Of a stretch of 9,061 nt of DNA, positions 1 to 7,283 are shown piece after piece; positions within the stretch are counted from its first letter, which is position 1; every line of letters begins with the position of its first letter. The notes beneath the pieces are model-generated. The model ran no database searches. It saw nothing but the letters and a program-made list of their open reading frames with translations, and was not told the DNA's origin. Both the position numbers and the translations under genes were made by a program. Source of the DNA: an uncultured Clostridia bacterium (GTDB taxonomy: Bacteria; Bacillota; Clostridia; Christensenellales; UBA1242); contig CALVNU010000027.1 of assembly GCA_944349915.1 (NCBI GenBank), positions 1-9,061 of the forward strand, given 5' to 3'.

Positions 1-159
1 GGGCTTCTTACTGCAATTATTGGGCAGATTTTAAAACAAACAGGCAGAGAAGAAATTTCAACAATTGCCACACTTGCCGGACTTATTCTGGTGATTATTA
101 TAGTGTTAAATTTGATAGGTGAGTTATTTACAACTTTTAACAATCTGTTTCAATTTTAA
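1..159 (+). CDS. spoIIIAC: Stage III sporulation protein AC (C-terminal part, cut by window start)
   Basis: Fifty-two residues in an open frame from base 1 to TAA at 157-159; the true start lies upstream of the window. SpoIIIAC is a membrane protein of about 65 residues belonging to the mother-cell side of the SpoIIIA-SpoIIQ channel. The visible part shows the family pattern: a hydrophobic stretch, a short polar loop (KQTGREEIS, residues 10-18 of the fragment), a second long hydrophobic helix (about 19-40) and a short amphipathic tail. The following gene is spoIIIAD, as expected, but only after 217 bases that begin with a terminator-like hairpin, whereas in many spore formers the two genes are nearly contiguous. 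Identification rests on the loop motif, the size and the operon position; the fragment is short but its context is unambiguous. Confidence 0.85.
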   Translation, partial: GLLTAIIGQILKQTGREEISTIATLAGLILVIIIVLNLIGELFTTFNNLFQF

Positions 160-376
160 TTGTTTGCTTTTGCAAAAATGCTAAAAAAGCAAATTTTTAT
201 ATTCAATTTTGTTGTTTTTAAAACAAATTCTTGCAAAAGTCTATACACAAAATGTAAAAACAGATAGCAATCTTGACTTTAGGCAAATAATAGCAAACTT
301 GAGCATGGTGAAAATATGCTAGAGTAATCACAAAAAACAATTTATCAAATTTCCACTTTTAATCTTTTGGAGAGAT
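160..376. other. 217-base gap between spoIIIAC and spoIIIAD
   Basis: Apart from the hairpin at its start, this gap holds no convincing gene or promoter. TTGACT at 273-278 resembles a sigma-A -35 box, but nothing like a -10 lies at the right distance. GGTGAAAATA at 307-316 fits a sigma-F type -10 pattern, but no matching -35 precedes it. I did not find a convincing sigma-E promoter, although spoIIIA is sigma-E dependent in the organisms studied. The last bases hold the spoIIIAD ribosome binding site (GGAG at 369-372). Confidence 0.6.
163..198 (+). terminator. Terminator-like hairpin inside the spoIIIA operon
   Basis: TTTGCTTTT (163-171) pairs perfectly with AAAAGCAAA (185-193), leaving a 13-base loop, and TTTTT follows directly (194-198). 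It starts 3 bases after the spoIIIAC stop codon. The shape is that of an intrinsic terminator, but the stem has only two G-C pairs, so it may be leaky. It could lower expression of spoIIIAD-AH relative to spoIIIAC, or simply stabilise the 3' end of a processed message. Confidence 0.5.
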
Positions 377-769
377 ATGGATATAATTTTAAAAATAGTC
401 GCAATTGGACTAATAACTTGTCTTGCAACCATGATTGTCAAGCCTGTACGCAACGACTTTGCAATTTTTATTGCACTGGCAGGAGGGCTTGTTATCCTTT
501 TTCTTGTGCTTGGTTATTTGTCGGACCTATTTGAAATTTTTAAAGACATCATTTCTGCAACAGGACTTTCTTCAAATCTTTACCGTTTGCTTATCAAAAT
601 TATTGGTATAGGATATCTTGTAGAATTTGCAGTTGGCATTTGCGCGGACACAGGAAACAGTAGCCTTGGTGATAAAATTTTATTGGGCGGAAAAATTGTC
701 ATCATGGGCATGGCTTTGCCTATTGTAACCAACATTCTGCAAATAATTATGGGGCTTCTTCCATCATGA
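377..769 (+). CDS. spoIIIAD: Stage III sporulation protein AD
   Basis: 130 residues, close to the usual length of about 130. SpoIIIAD is a polytopic inner-membrane protein of the mother-cell SpoIIIA complex, which with SpoIIQ connects mother cell and forespore during engulfment. Hydrophobic helices are visible at about residues 3-20, 29-50, 69-88 and 103-127. The family signature is present: GIGYLVEFAVGICADTGN (77-94), followed by the polar KILLGGKIVIMG segment and a proline in ALPIV near the C terminus. Start: ATG with GGAG four bases upstream. The stop TGA overlaps the next start (ATGA), so spoIIIAE is probably translationally coupled. The gene lies after an unusually long gap from spoIIIAC, so its expression may depend on readthrough of the upstream hairpin or on a promoter I could not identify. 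Confidence 0.95.
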   Translation: MDIILKIVAIGLITCLATMIVKPVRNDFAIFIALAGGLVILFLVLGYLSDLFEIFKDIISATGLSSNLYRLLIKIIGIGYLVEFAVGICADTGNSSLGDKILLGGKIVIMGMALPIVTNILQIIMGLLPS

Positions 770-2055
770 AAAAGTTGTTTGTTTTATTGATTATGCTTTT
801 TATTTTCTGCCCATCTGCAGTAGCGTCTTTACAGTCGCAAAACATGTATGTAAACTGTCAAAATTCATACTGTCAACAAACAGTGAATTCATCAAAACAC
901 CATCTCGCAATCAATCAAAGCACAACTTTGTCTGTTTCTTTAGAAACTTTAAATTCAAATGAAGAACTTATACAAGACCTTGAAGAAATTGTTTCTTCTC
1001 AACTTGAAGACCTTGATTTTTCTTCTCTTGACCAACTGTTGCAATCTTTTTCGAATGGACAAATTTCCATATTTGGCGGGCAAAGTTTTTTAGAAAAAGT
1101 TGTCGCGCTTATCTCTGGAGAGTATGACGATTCAACTTCAATTTGGCAGGCGCTTCTTGACTGTTTTTTAAGCAGTGTGCTTGGTCTTTTGCCTATGATA
1201 TCTTTGATTATAGGCATTTCTATTCTTGGAAGTATGCTTCAGGCAATACGCCCAACAACAAACGGCAAAAGCATGTCAAACATTATAAACTTTGTTTCTT
1301 ATTCTATAGTTGTTGTGCTTCTTTTGTCACTTGTTTCTCGTTTGCTGGTTTCCACAACAAACACCATATTATCCATCAAAAGTCAAATGGATGCCATATT
1401 TCCAATCTTACTAACTTTGCTAACAGCAATGGGCGGAACAGTTTCTGCAAGTATTTATCAACCAGCCATGGCTGTTTTGTCCAACATTATAGGGTCGATT
1501 GCAACTTATGTTCTGCTTCCGTTGTTTATTTTTATAGTGATTTTTACAATAGTTTCGAATCTTTCAAGCACGGTAAAACTTGACAAGTTCTCTTCATTTT
1601 TAAGCAGTTCATACAAATGGATAACAGGCCTTGTCTTTACAGTTTTTACAGCATTTATCTCTCTGCAAGGCATTTCTGCAGGTTCGGTTGACGGAATTTC
1701 AATAAGAACGGCAAAATTTGCTATAAAAAGTTATATCCCTTTGGTTGGCTCCTATATTTCAGACGGAATGGGCATCATTTTGGCCTCTTCCAACTTAATC
1801 AAAAACGCAGTCGGAGTGGCAGGGCTTTTTCTGCTTTTGGCAAGCATTCTTTCGCCATTGCTCGACCTTATTATCTGCGTGCTGGCCCTAAAACTTATTG
1901 CAGGAATAATTGAGCCACTAGGCAACAAGCAAATTGCTTCATTTGCAAGTTCACTTTCAAAATGTATGGTGCTTCTTATAAGCCTTATCGTTGCACTTGC
2001 TTTTGTATATTTTATATTGCTCGGACTTGTTATGTGCAGTGCAAACATTTTTTAG
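766..2055 (+). CDS. spoIIIAE: Stage III sporulation protein AE
   Basis: 429 residues, slightly longer than the usual roughly 400. SpoIIIAE is the large polytopic membrane component of the SpoIIIA channel. An N-terminal signal peptide is visible (KK, hydrophobic 4-19, likely cleavage after AVA at 18-20). It is followed by a polar Cys/Ser/Gln-rich extracytoplasmic segment (21-125) and then about seven hydrophobic helices from residue 130 to the end. The best-conserved family block is QGISAGSVDGISIRTAKFA (301-319) continuing into IPLVGSYISDGMG (324-336) and the SSNLIKNAVGVAG helix start (341-353). The start ATG overlaps the spoIIIAD stop. The only SD-like sequence is GGGG at 751-754, eleven bases upstream, which fits initiation by coupling. 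Its stop TAG lies inside the SD of spoIIIAF. Confidence 0.96.
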   Translation: MKKLFVLLIMLFIFCPSAVASLQSQNMYVNCQNSYCQQTVNSSKHHLAINQSTTLSVSLETLNSNEELIQDLEEIVSSQLEDLDFSSLDQLLQSFSNGQISIFGGQSFLEKVVALISGEYDDSTSIWQALLDCFLSSVLGLLPMISLIIGISILGSMLQAIRPTTNGKSMSNIINFVSYSIVVVLLLSLVSRLLVSTTNTILSIKSQMDAIFPILLTLLTAMGGTVSASIYQPAMAVLSNIIGSIATYVLLPLFIFIVIFTIVSNLSSTVKLDKFSSFLSSSYKWITGLVFTVFTAFISLQGISAGSVDGISIRTAKFAIKSYIPLVGSYISDGMGIILASSNLIKNAVGVAGLFLLLASILSPLLDLIICVLALKLIAGIIEPLGNKQIASFASSLSKCMVLLISLIVALAFVYFILLGLVMCSANIF

Positions 2056-2064
2056 GAGGAGGGT

Positions 2065-2562
2065 ATGTCAACATTATCAACCTGGATTTTATCCATTGCT
2101 GGAATTGTGCTTTTGTCGGTGCTTGTTGAACTTATCTTGCCAGCAAAAACCATGAATGGATATATAAAAGGAATCTTTGCCTTTATAATCATGCTGGTCA
2201 TTTTAACCCCTGTGCCAAAACTATTAAACCAAAAGATAGATATTTCAAATTTTTTCAACTCCGACACAATAAAACCTAATGATGATTATATTGAACAAAT
2301 AAACCTTGGCAAACTTACAACTCTTCAAAAGGAAATTGAAGAAGAAATTGAAAAAATGGGATACAAAAATGTTCGAGCATATATTTCATCAAACATCTTT
2401 GACAATTCATTTCAAGTTGAAAGCGTAACCATAGATTTAACAAATCTAGTCATAACTGCAAACGCCGAGCATACAAATATAATAAGGATAAAACAGCAAA
2501 TCACAGAAATTGTCAAACAGCATTTATCTTTAGGGGAGGACTACATTTTCTATGAAGAATAA
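2065..2562 (+). CDS. spoIIIAF: Stage III sporulation protein AF
   Basis: 165 residues, shorter than the B. subtilis protein (about 206) but within what clostridial versions show. Two membrane helices sit at about 7-25 and 35-52, separated by the signature LPAKTMNGYIKGIFAF (25-40), followed by MLVILTPVPKLL (43-54). The C-terminal soluble part (about 80-160) has the alternating helix/strand pattern expected of the ring-building-like domain of this family. SpoIIIAF is part of the mother-cell SpoIIIA complex. It has the strongest SD of the operon, AGGAGG at 2054-2059, five bases before ATG, and this SD overlaps the spoIIIAE stop codon. The end overlaps the start of spoIIIAG by 11 bases. Confidence 0.94.
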   Translation: MSTLSTWILSIAGIVLLSVLVELILPAKTMNGYIKGIFAFIIMLVILTPVPKLLNQKIDISNFFNSDTIKPNDDYIEQINLGKLTTLQKEIEEEIEKMGYKNVRAYISSNIFDNSFQVESVTIDLTNLVITANAEHTNIIRIKQQITEIVKQHLSLGEDYIFYEE

Positions 2563-3088
2563 TCTTTGGACAAGCATAAAAGAATTTGCAATCAAACTTA
2601 AAAACAGCAAAAACTTTTATCTTTATCTTGCAATTGGACTTGCTGTTTTGATTGCAATCATCTATTTTTCTTCACTATTAAAACCAGCCCAAGACTCTTC
2701 GACAAACAACGACACAACTTCTGCAAATTTAACCGCTTCGGAGGAATATGTGGCAAGCCTTGAGAATAAACTTGAAAATGTAATCTCACAAATCGAAGGA
2801 ACGGGCAATGCCAAGGTGACTATAACCCTTGAGAAAGGCTTTGAGTATGTCTACCTTAAAGAATAAGAAACAAAATCATCTGCAAGCGGAATTACAACCA
2901 ACACAACATCTGTGGTGATGGTGGACGGACAACCTGTGTTGCAAGAAGAGATTTATCCAGTCATCAAAGGCATTGTTGTTGTATGCGAAGGTGCAAGCAA
3001 TGTTTCTGTAAAAATGAACATTATTTCACTTATTCAAACGGTGGTTAATGTAAACAGTTCAAACATTTCAATTTACACATCAAAATAA
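2552..3088 (+). pseudogene. spoIIIAG: Stage III sporulation protein AG, interrupted by an in-frame TAA
   Basis: The frame opens at ATG 2552 (GGGGAGGA at 2533-2540) and encodes 104 residues: a short cytoplasmic N terminus, one membrane helix (about 24-45), a Ser/Thr/Asn linker and the first part of the ring-building motif (EEYVASLENKLENVISQIEG, 64-83, then KVTITLEKG). TAA at 2864-2866 then stops it. In exactly the same frame 73 further codons follow to a TAA at 3086-3088, including EIYPVIKGIVVVCEGA, the typical second half of SpoIIIAG. Uninterrupted, the protein would be 178 residues. SpoIIIAG normally forms a large oligomeric ring in the mother-cell membrane channel; truncation removes the second half of the ring motif. 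One base change (TAA to GAA, giving KEEETK) would restore the frame. A sequencing error, a recent nonsense mutation or recoding could explain this; the sequence cannot decide. Confidence 0.85.
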
Positions 3089-3102
3089 AAGGAGATTTGA
3101 TT

Positions 3103-3570
3103 ATGAAAAAAAGAACAAAAATTATCGTTTTATCTGCTATGATTATTTTGCTTGGAGTTACTGCTTATCTTAACATTGTGCTCAACAACTCAATCAACAA
3201 CACAGACCCAATTGTAGAAACTTCAAATTATTTTCAAACTTACAGAACAGACCGCGAATCAATGCGCGACCAAGAAATGCTTTATTATGACTCAATAATT
3301 GCAAGCGACACATCAACAGAAGAGGCAATCTCAAACGCAGAAGAGGCAAGACTTTCTCTTGTTGCTCAAATGGAAAAGGAACTTGTTGTTGAGGGCCTTA
3401 TCAAAGCAAAAGGATTTGAAGACTGCGTTATCACAATCTCTAACAACAATGTAAATGCCGTTGTTAAAGCCACAAGTCTTACTTCCGAGCAAGTTGCCCA
3501 AATTGTGTCAATAATTCAAACAGAACTTCAAACAAATATTGCAAATATTAAAATTATTCCAGTAGAATAA
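3103..3570 (+). CDS. spoIIIAH: Stage III sporulation protein AH
   Basis: 155 residues. SpoIIIAH is a single-pass mother-cell membrane protein whose extracellular ring domain binds SpoIIQ across the intermembrane space. The sequence shows a basic N terminus (KKRTK), one membrane helix (about 7-27), an Asn/Thr-rich linker, the family's R-x-x-x-R-x-x-E segment (RTDRESMRDQEM, 48-59), an Ala/Glu-rich helix (72-100) and the ring domain ending in EGLIKAKGFEDCVITISNNN (97-116) and VNAVVKA. It is shorter than the B. subtilis protein (218) mainly in the linker. I place the start at ATG 3103 because AGGAG at 3090-3094 is eight bases upstream; the in-frame TTG at 3097 is only two bases from that SD. It is intact although spoIIIAG just upstream is interrupted. 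Confidence 0.93.
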   Translation: MKKRTKIIVLSAMIILLGVTAYLNIVLNNSINNTDPIVETSNYFQTYRTDRESMRDQEMLYYDSIIASDTSTEEAISNAEEARLSLVAQMEKELVVEGLIKAKGFEDCVITISNNNVNAVVKATSLTSEQVAQIVSIIQTELQTNIANIKIIPVE

Positions 3571-3600
3571 TTGCCAAAAGCAAAAAAAGTGTGTTATAAT
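3571..3600 (+). promoter_or_regulatory. Sigma-A type extended -10 promoter for asp23-nusB-xseA-proS-xseB
   Basis: TTGCCA (-35, 3571-3576, five of six bases of TTGACA), an 18-base spacer, and TATAAT (3595-3600) preceded by TGT, which makes an extended -10. Transcription should start near 3607. The promoter begins immediately after the spoIIIAH stop codon, so it fills the entire 51-base gap with the RBS. No terminator separates it from the sporulation operon. Confidence 0.8.
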
Positions 3601-3621
3601 ACAAAAGAATAGGAGTTGTTT

Positions 3622-3993
3622 ATGGCAAAAACAAAAACATTACAAAATAAGGGTAAAGTTGAGATTGACAGAGACATCCTGCTTTCAATCATCAATCTTG
3701 CAACAAAAGAAATCAATGGAGTAGAATCTCTTACAAATGCATATCTGCCTTGGTACAAAAAAATTATCAAGCCAAAGAGTGAAGGGGTAAGCATAAAATT
3801 CGACCTTAATGGAAAAATCAATATAGATGTTTATGTAAAAGTTTACATTGGATATTCTGTGCCAGATATTGCATACAGAGTTCAAGAAAACATCAAAAAC
3901 TCACTTGGGTCAATGGTGGGATTAAAACCTGGCAAAATCAATGTCCATGTTTATGGCGTTGTTTGTGATAAAGAAGGAGCAGTGGAAAACTAA
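3622..3993 (+). CDS. Asp23/Gls24 family protein (YqhY-like)
   Basis: 123 residues from ATG 3622, chosen because AGGAG at 3611-3615 is six bases upstream; the in-frame TTG at 3616 directly abuts that SD. Family pattern: GKVEIDRDILLSIINLATKE (11-30) and INGVESL (31-37) at the N terminus, then GYSVPDIAYRVQENIKNSL (78-96) and INVHVYGVV (106-114) near the C terminus. Asp23 proteins are small soluble proteins; Staphylococcus Asp23 associates with the membrane through AmaP, and Bacillus YqhY is linked to control of fatty acid synthesis. This copy occupies the yqhY position next to nusB, but the accB and accC genes that accompany it in Bacillus are absent from the window. It is first in the operon, and its stop overlaps the nusB start (TAATG). 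Family assignment is firm; the precise role is not. Confidence 0.9.
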   Translation: MAKTKTLQNKGKVEIDRDILLSIINLATKEINGVESLTNAYLPWYKKIIKPKSEGVSIKFDLNGKINIDVYVKVYIGYSVPDIAYRVQENIKNSLGSMVGLKPGKINVHVYGVVCDKEGAVEN

Positions 3994-4379
3994 TGAGAGC
4001 AAAAGCGCGCGAACTTGCGTTTCAACTTATATTTGAAAAACTTTTCACTAAAAGCAACAAAACTTTTAATGAAGAGTTTTTTGTTTCATTAAAAAAAGAA
4101 GATGATATTTCTTTCTGCAAAGAAATTGTTTCTTGCTTTTGTGAACATCATCAAGAACTTGAAAAACTTGTTTCCGAAAATCTTATAGGGTATGAAATTG
4201 ACCGAGTATACAAAGTTGACCTTGCTCTTATTTATGAGGCACTGTGCGAAATAAAATATTTAAAATCGCCAATTCCTGTTGTTATTAATGAAGTTGTAAA
4301 CCTTGCAAAAATCTATTCGACAGAAAAAAGTTCTCGTTTTGTAAACGGTGTTTTGTCCTCCATCTGTAAAAAAATTTAA
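3993..4379 (+). CDS. nusB: Transcription antitermination factor NusB
   Basis: 128 residues, near the usual 130-140. NusB binds boxA RNA with S10 (NusE) in the antitermination complex that transcribes rRNA operons. The all-helical family fold is recognisable from the N-terminal ARELAFQLIFEK (5-16) and especially from the C-terminal block SPIPVVINEVVNLAKIYST (92-110), followed by EKSSRFVNGVLSSI (111-124). The more variable middle carries several cysteines (42, 49, 85). The ATG overlaps the Asp23-family stop (TAATG); AAGGAG at 3974-3979 is thirteen bases upstream, so translational coupling probably contributes. It has the usual neighbours for Firmicutes: yqhY upstream and xseA downstream, without folD between. 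Confidence 0.93.
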   Translation: MRAKARELAFQLIFEKLFTKSNKTFNEEFFVSLKKEDDISFCKEIVSCFCEHHQELEKLVSENLIGYEIDRVYKVDLALIYEALCEIKYLKSPIPVVINEVVNLAKIYSTEKSSRFVNGVLSSICKKI

Positions 4380-4389
4380 GGATTAAAGA

Positions 4390-5571
4390 ATGCAAGACTA
4401 TATCACAGTATCTCAACTAAACGGCTATATCAAAGGCATTTTTGATAGCGAAGAAATGCTTCACAACATTCCGCTTCTTGGAGAAGTCTACGGGGTGTCT
4501 TTTTCGCGTAATGTGATATATTTTTCTTTGAAAGATGAAAACGCATCTATTCCAGCCGTTTGTTTTTATCCAGCGCTGGCACCGCAAATTGTTGAAGGGG
4601 CAAAACTTATTTGCTATGGAAGCCCAAACTTTTATTCTAAGGCTGGCAAGTTAAACTTTAATGTCAACAAAGTTGAAGCACTTGGGCAGGGCAAACTTTA
4701 TGAAGAATTTTTAGCGCTAAAGGCAAAACTTGAAAGCGAAGGGCTTTTTGATCAAAGTCACAAAAAACCTTTGCCAAGCAAGATTGAAAGAATCGGAGTA
4801 ATAACTTCAAAAGATGGCGCTGTATTGCAAGATATAAAAAATGTTGCGTGGAGAAGAAATCCATCTCTTGACATCGTGCTTTACAACACCAAAGTTCAAG
4901 GTGCTCAAGCGGATAAAGAAATTGCCAAAGCAATTGAACTTATGGGAAATTATGACAAAATCGACCTTATAATTGTTGCAAGAGGGGGTGGAAGTTTGGA
5001 AGACTTGTCCGCTTACAACACCGAGATAGTTGCCAGGGCAACATATAACTGCAACAAGATGATTATCTCCGCTGTTGGCCATGAAACAGATTTTACAATA
5101 ATTGATTTTGTATCCGACCTAAGAGCGCCAACTCCGTCTGCGGCGGCAGAACTTGTTACTGGAGATAAAGAAACACAAAAGGGCATCTTTAACTCTTTAA
5201 AGCAAAAATTTATAAATCTCGTTGATGATTATGTTGACGAAAAGAAGTCAATTTTGTATAATATGATAGCAGATGCAAGCGATTATTTTGAGAAAAAAAT
5301 TTTGCAAGACCAACTGGTTTATCACAATAAAATAAAAACTTTAAACAACTTAACGCAAAATTATTTGAATTCAAAAAATTATGAAATTGGTTTATGCGAA
5401 AACACCTTAAACAAAATAAATCCAAAAAATATTTTAAAAAATGGTTATGCCAAAATTGAACAAAACGGAACATCAATTTCACAAAAAAGCCAACTTGATA
5501 TAAACAAACAACTGTCAATTTATTTTCAAGATGGCGCGGTAAAAGCAGAAGTAATAAAGGAGAAGTCATGA
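4390..5571 (+). CDS. xseA: Exodeoxyribonuclease VII large subunit
   Basis: 393 residues, somewhat shorter than the usual 400-450. Exonuclease VII degrades single-stranded DNA from both ends to oligonucleotides; XseA is the catalytic subunit that assembles with several small XseB chains. Domains: N-terminal OB-fold (about 1-100, starting ITVSQLNGYIKGIF), catalytic core (about 120-260) and a Lys/Asn-rich helical region (265-390) that binds XseB. Core motifs present: RIGVITSKDGAVLQDI (134-149), VARGGGSLEDLSAYN (196-210), AVGHETDFTIIDFV (228-241) and LRAPTPSAAAELV (244-256). The start ATG has AAGGA (4378-4382) seven bases upstream, overlapping the nusB stop. The stop TGA overlaps the proS start (ATGA). 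Its partner xseB is not next to it but lies beyond proS. Confidence 0.96.
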   Translation: MQDYITVSQLNGYIKGIFDSEEMLHNIPLLGEVYGVSFSRNVIYFSLKDENASIPAVCFYPALAPQIVEGAKLICYGSPNFYSKAGKLNFNVNKVEALGQGKLYEEFLALKAKLESEGLFDQSHKKPLPSKIERIGVITSKDGAVLQDIKNVAWRRNPSLDIVLYNTKVQGAQADKEIAKAIELMGNYDKIDLIIVARGGGSLEDLSAYNTEIVARATYNCNKMIISAVGHETDFTIIDFVSDLRAPTPSAAAELVTGDKETQKGIFNSLKQKFINLVDDYVDEKKSILYNMIADASDYFEKKILQDQLVYHNKIKTLNNLTQNYLNSKNYEIGLCENTLNKINPKNILKNGYAKIEQNGTSISQKSQLDINKQLSIYFQDGAVKAEVIKEKS

Positions 5572-7283
5572 GAATAAGCAAACTTGTAGGGGAAAGATTA
5601 AAAGATAATGTTAATGGAGTCAATGTCAAAAGCCATAACTTTTTGCTTAGAGCAGGATATTTAAAACAGGTGTGCAACGGCATTTTTTCTATGTTGACAC
5701 CAGCACAACTTGTCAACTTAAAAATTCAAAAAATCATAAGAGAAGAAATGAATGCTGTCGGTGGGCAAGAGGTTTTATTTCCTGTTGTAATGCCTAGAGA
5801 GTTATGGGAAAAAAGCGGAAGATACAGCTCAATTGGCGCAGAGATGGTGCGTTTTAAAGACCGTAATGACCACGATATGCTTCTGGGAATGACTCATGAA
5901 GAGGCGGCCGTTCATCTTTGCCAAAACACAATCAAAAGTTATGACCAACTGCCATTTATGATTTATCAAATTCAAACAAAATTTAGAGATGAAGCAAGGC
6001 CTCGCGCTGGACTTATAAGAGTAAGAGAGTTCACCATGAAAGATGCCTATTCTTTCCATTATGATAAAGAAGAGTTAAAACAGTATTATCAAAAAGTTTA
6101 TGACAGTTACAACCGAATTTTTAAACGCATTGGCATGAAAAATTTTATTGCTGTAAAATCGGATACTGGAATGATGGGGGGAGATATTGCTCATGAGTTT
6201 ATGCTTTTAACAGATATTGGAGAAGACAGCATCGTTCTCTGCCAAAAATGCGGATACAAAGCAAATATGGAAGTAGCAACCTCTATAGATGAAAAGCCTA
6301 AATTTGAAGATGAAAAACTTGAAGAGGTTTATACAGGCAATGCAAAGACAATTGAAGAGGTTTGTGCTTTGCTAAAAATAAAGCCAGTGCAAACTATAAA
6401 GGCAGTTTGTTATGCAATGGTTGGAGACGACAAAAACACCGCCGTTGTCTTCTTGCGTGGTGATAAAGAAGTTAACGAAGCAAAATTAAAGCGAATTCTT
6501 GGCAAAGATGTTGCAGTTAAAGACCTAGATGAAACGGGACTGGTAAAAGGCAATATCGGTTGCTTAAACTTAAACATTCCAAATGTTATCACCTTGTTTG
6601 ACAACTCTCTTGCAGACATGAAAGGTATGGTTACTGGTTCAAATAAAGAAGGTTATCATACAAAAGGCGTAAATATTGCACGAGATTTAGGGAAGGTTGA
6701 CTTCTATGATATTTGCAAGGTCAACGAAGGTGATAAATGCCCAATTTGTGGTGCTCCACTTGAAATCAAAAGAGGAATAGAAATTGGAAACATTTTCCAA
6801 CTTGGCACAAAATACACAAAAGCAATGGATATGACAATCACCATGCCAGATGGTTCAAATATCAATCCATTGATGGCTTGCTATGGCATCGGTGTTGGCA
6901 GGGCGCTGGCTTCAGTTGCGGAAGAATGGTGCGATGAGAAAGGGCTTGTTTGGCCTATGAGTATTGCACCTTGGCAAATTTATTTCTGCCCACTCAGGCT
7001 TGATGATAGCGAAGTGAACAAAAAGGCGGAAGAAATCAATAACAGCCTTGAAAAAGCGTTTGAGGTGCTTTATGATGACAGAATAGTGTCTGCTGGCATC
7101 AAACTTACAGACAGCGAATTGATGGGAATTCCTATAAGAGTGCTTATTAGCCCAAGGTCGCTTGCGAATGATGAAGCAGAACTCACCATAAGAAGAACTG
7201 GCGAAAAAATCATGGTAAAACTTGAAAATTTGATTTCATCGTTAAAATCAATTATAAATAAAGAAATGGAGGCGCTATCATGA
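5568..7283 (+). CDS. proS: Prolyl-tRNA synthetase (bacterial type, with insertion domain)
   Basis: 571 residues, the normal length for the bacterial ProRS type. It charges tRNA-Pro with proline using ATP in the cytoplasm. Class II motifs: motif 1 region around LVNLKIQKIIREEMN (48-62), motif 2 FRDEARPRAGLIRVREF (139-155) followed by TMKDAYSFH, and motif 3 ACYGIGVGRALASVAEE (437-453). An insertion domain of the YbaK-like editing type lies between motifs 2 and 3 (about 230-390), flanked by CQKC (225-228) and CPIC (391-394), which could bind metal (inference). The conserved RGIEIGNIFQLGTKYT (402-417) follows, and the anticodon-binding domain is 466-571 with LYDDRIVSAG. The start ATG overlaps the xseA stop (ATGA) with AAAGGAG five bases upstream; the end overlaps the xseB start in the same way. 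Position between xseA and xseB is unusual. Confidence 0.97.
   Translation: MRISKLVGERLKDNVNGVNVKSHNFLLRAGYLKQVCNGIFSMLTPAQLVNLKIQKIIREEMNAVGGQEVLFPVVMPRELWEKSGRYSSIGAEMVRFKDRNDHDMLLGMTHEEAAVHLCQNTIKSYDQLPFMIYQIQTKFRDEARPRAGLIRVREFTMKDAYSFHYDKEELKQYYQKVYDSYNRIFKRIGMKNFIAVKSDTGMMGGDIAHEFMLLTDIGEDSIVLCQKCGYKANMEVATSIDEKPKFEDEKLEEVYTGNAKTIEEVCALLKIKPVQTIKAVCYAMVGDDKNTAVVFLRGDKEVNEAKLKRILGKDVAVKDLDETGLVKGNIGCLNLNIPNVITLFDNSLADMKGMVTGSNKEGYHTKGVNIARDLGKVDFYDICKVNEGDKCPICGAPLEIKRGIEIGNIFQLGTKYTKAMDMTITMPDGSNINPLMACYGIGVGRALASVAEEWCDEKGLVWPMSIAPWQIYFCPLRLDDSEVNKKAEEINNSLEKAFEVLYDDRIVSAGIKLTDSELMGIPIRVLISPRSLANDEAELTIRRTGEKIMVKLENLISSLKSIINKEMEALS

Noticed and set aside
178..267. A 29-codon frame (starting MLKKQIFIFNF) in the spoIIIAC-AD gap
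   Set aside because: It has no SD, its ATG lies in the loop of the terminator-like hairpin, and the composition is what the AT-rich gap would give by chance.
307..316. GGTGAAAATA as a sigma-F type -10 for spoIIIAD
   Set aside because: No matching -35 lies at the right spacing, and spoIIIA genes belong to the mother-cell sigma-E programme in known spore formers.
2864..2866. Reassignment of TAA to a sense codon in this organism
   Set aside because: TAA ends spoIIIAC, spoIIIAF, spoIIIAH, the Asp23-family gene, nusB and xseB at the expected lengths, and no other gene in the window has an internal TAA.
3097..3102. TTG start for spoIIIAH
   Set aside because: It is only two bases from the SD, while ATG 3103 is eight bases from it and begins with a normal basic signal-anchor (MKKRTK).
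3616..3621. TTG start for the Asp23-family gene
   Set aside because: It directly abuts AGGAG; ATG 3622 has a normal six-base spacing.
5210..5716. 168-codon frame on the minus strand
   Set aside because: It is antisense to the xseA C terminus and proS N terminus, both clearly coding on the + strand. Its Leu/Phe-rich composition is the mirror of Lys/Asn-rich coding sequence.
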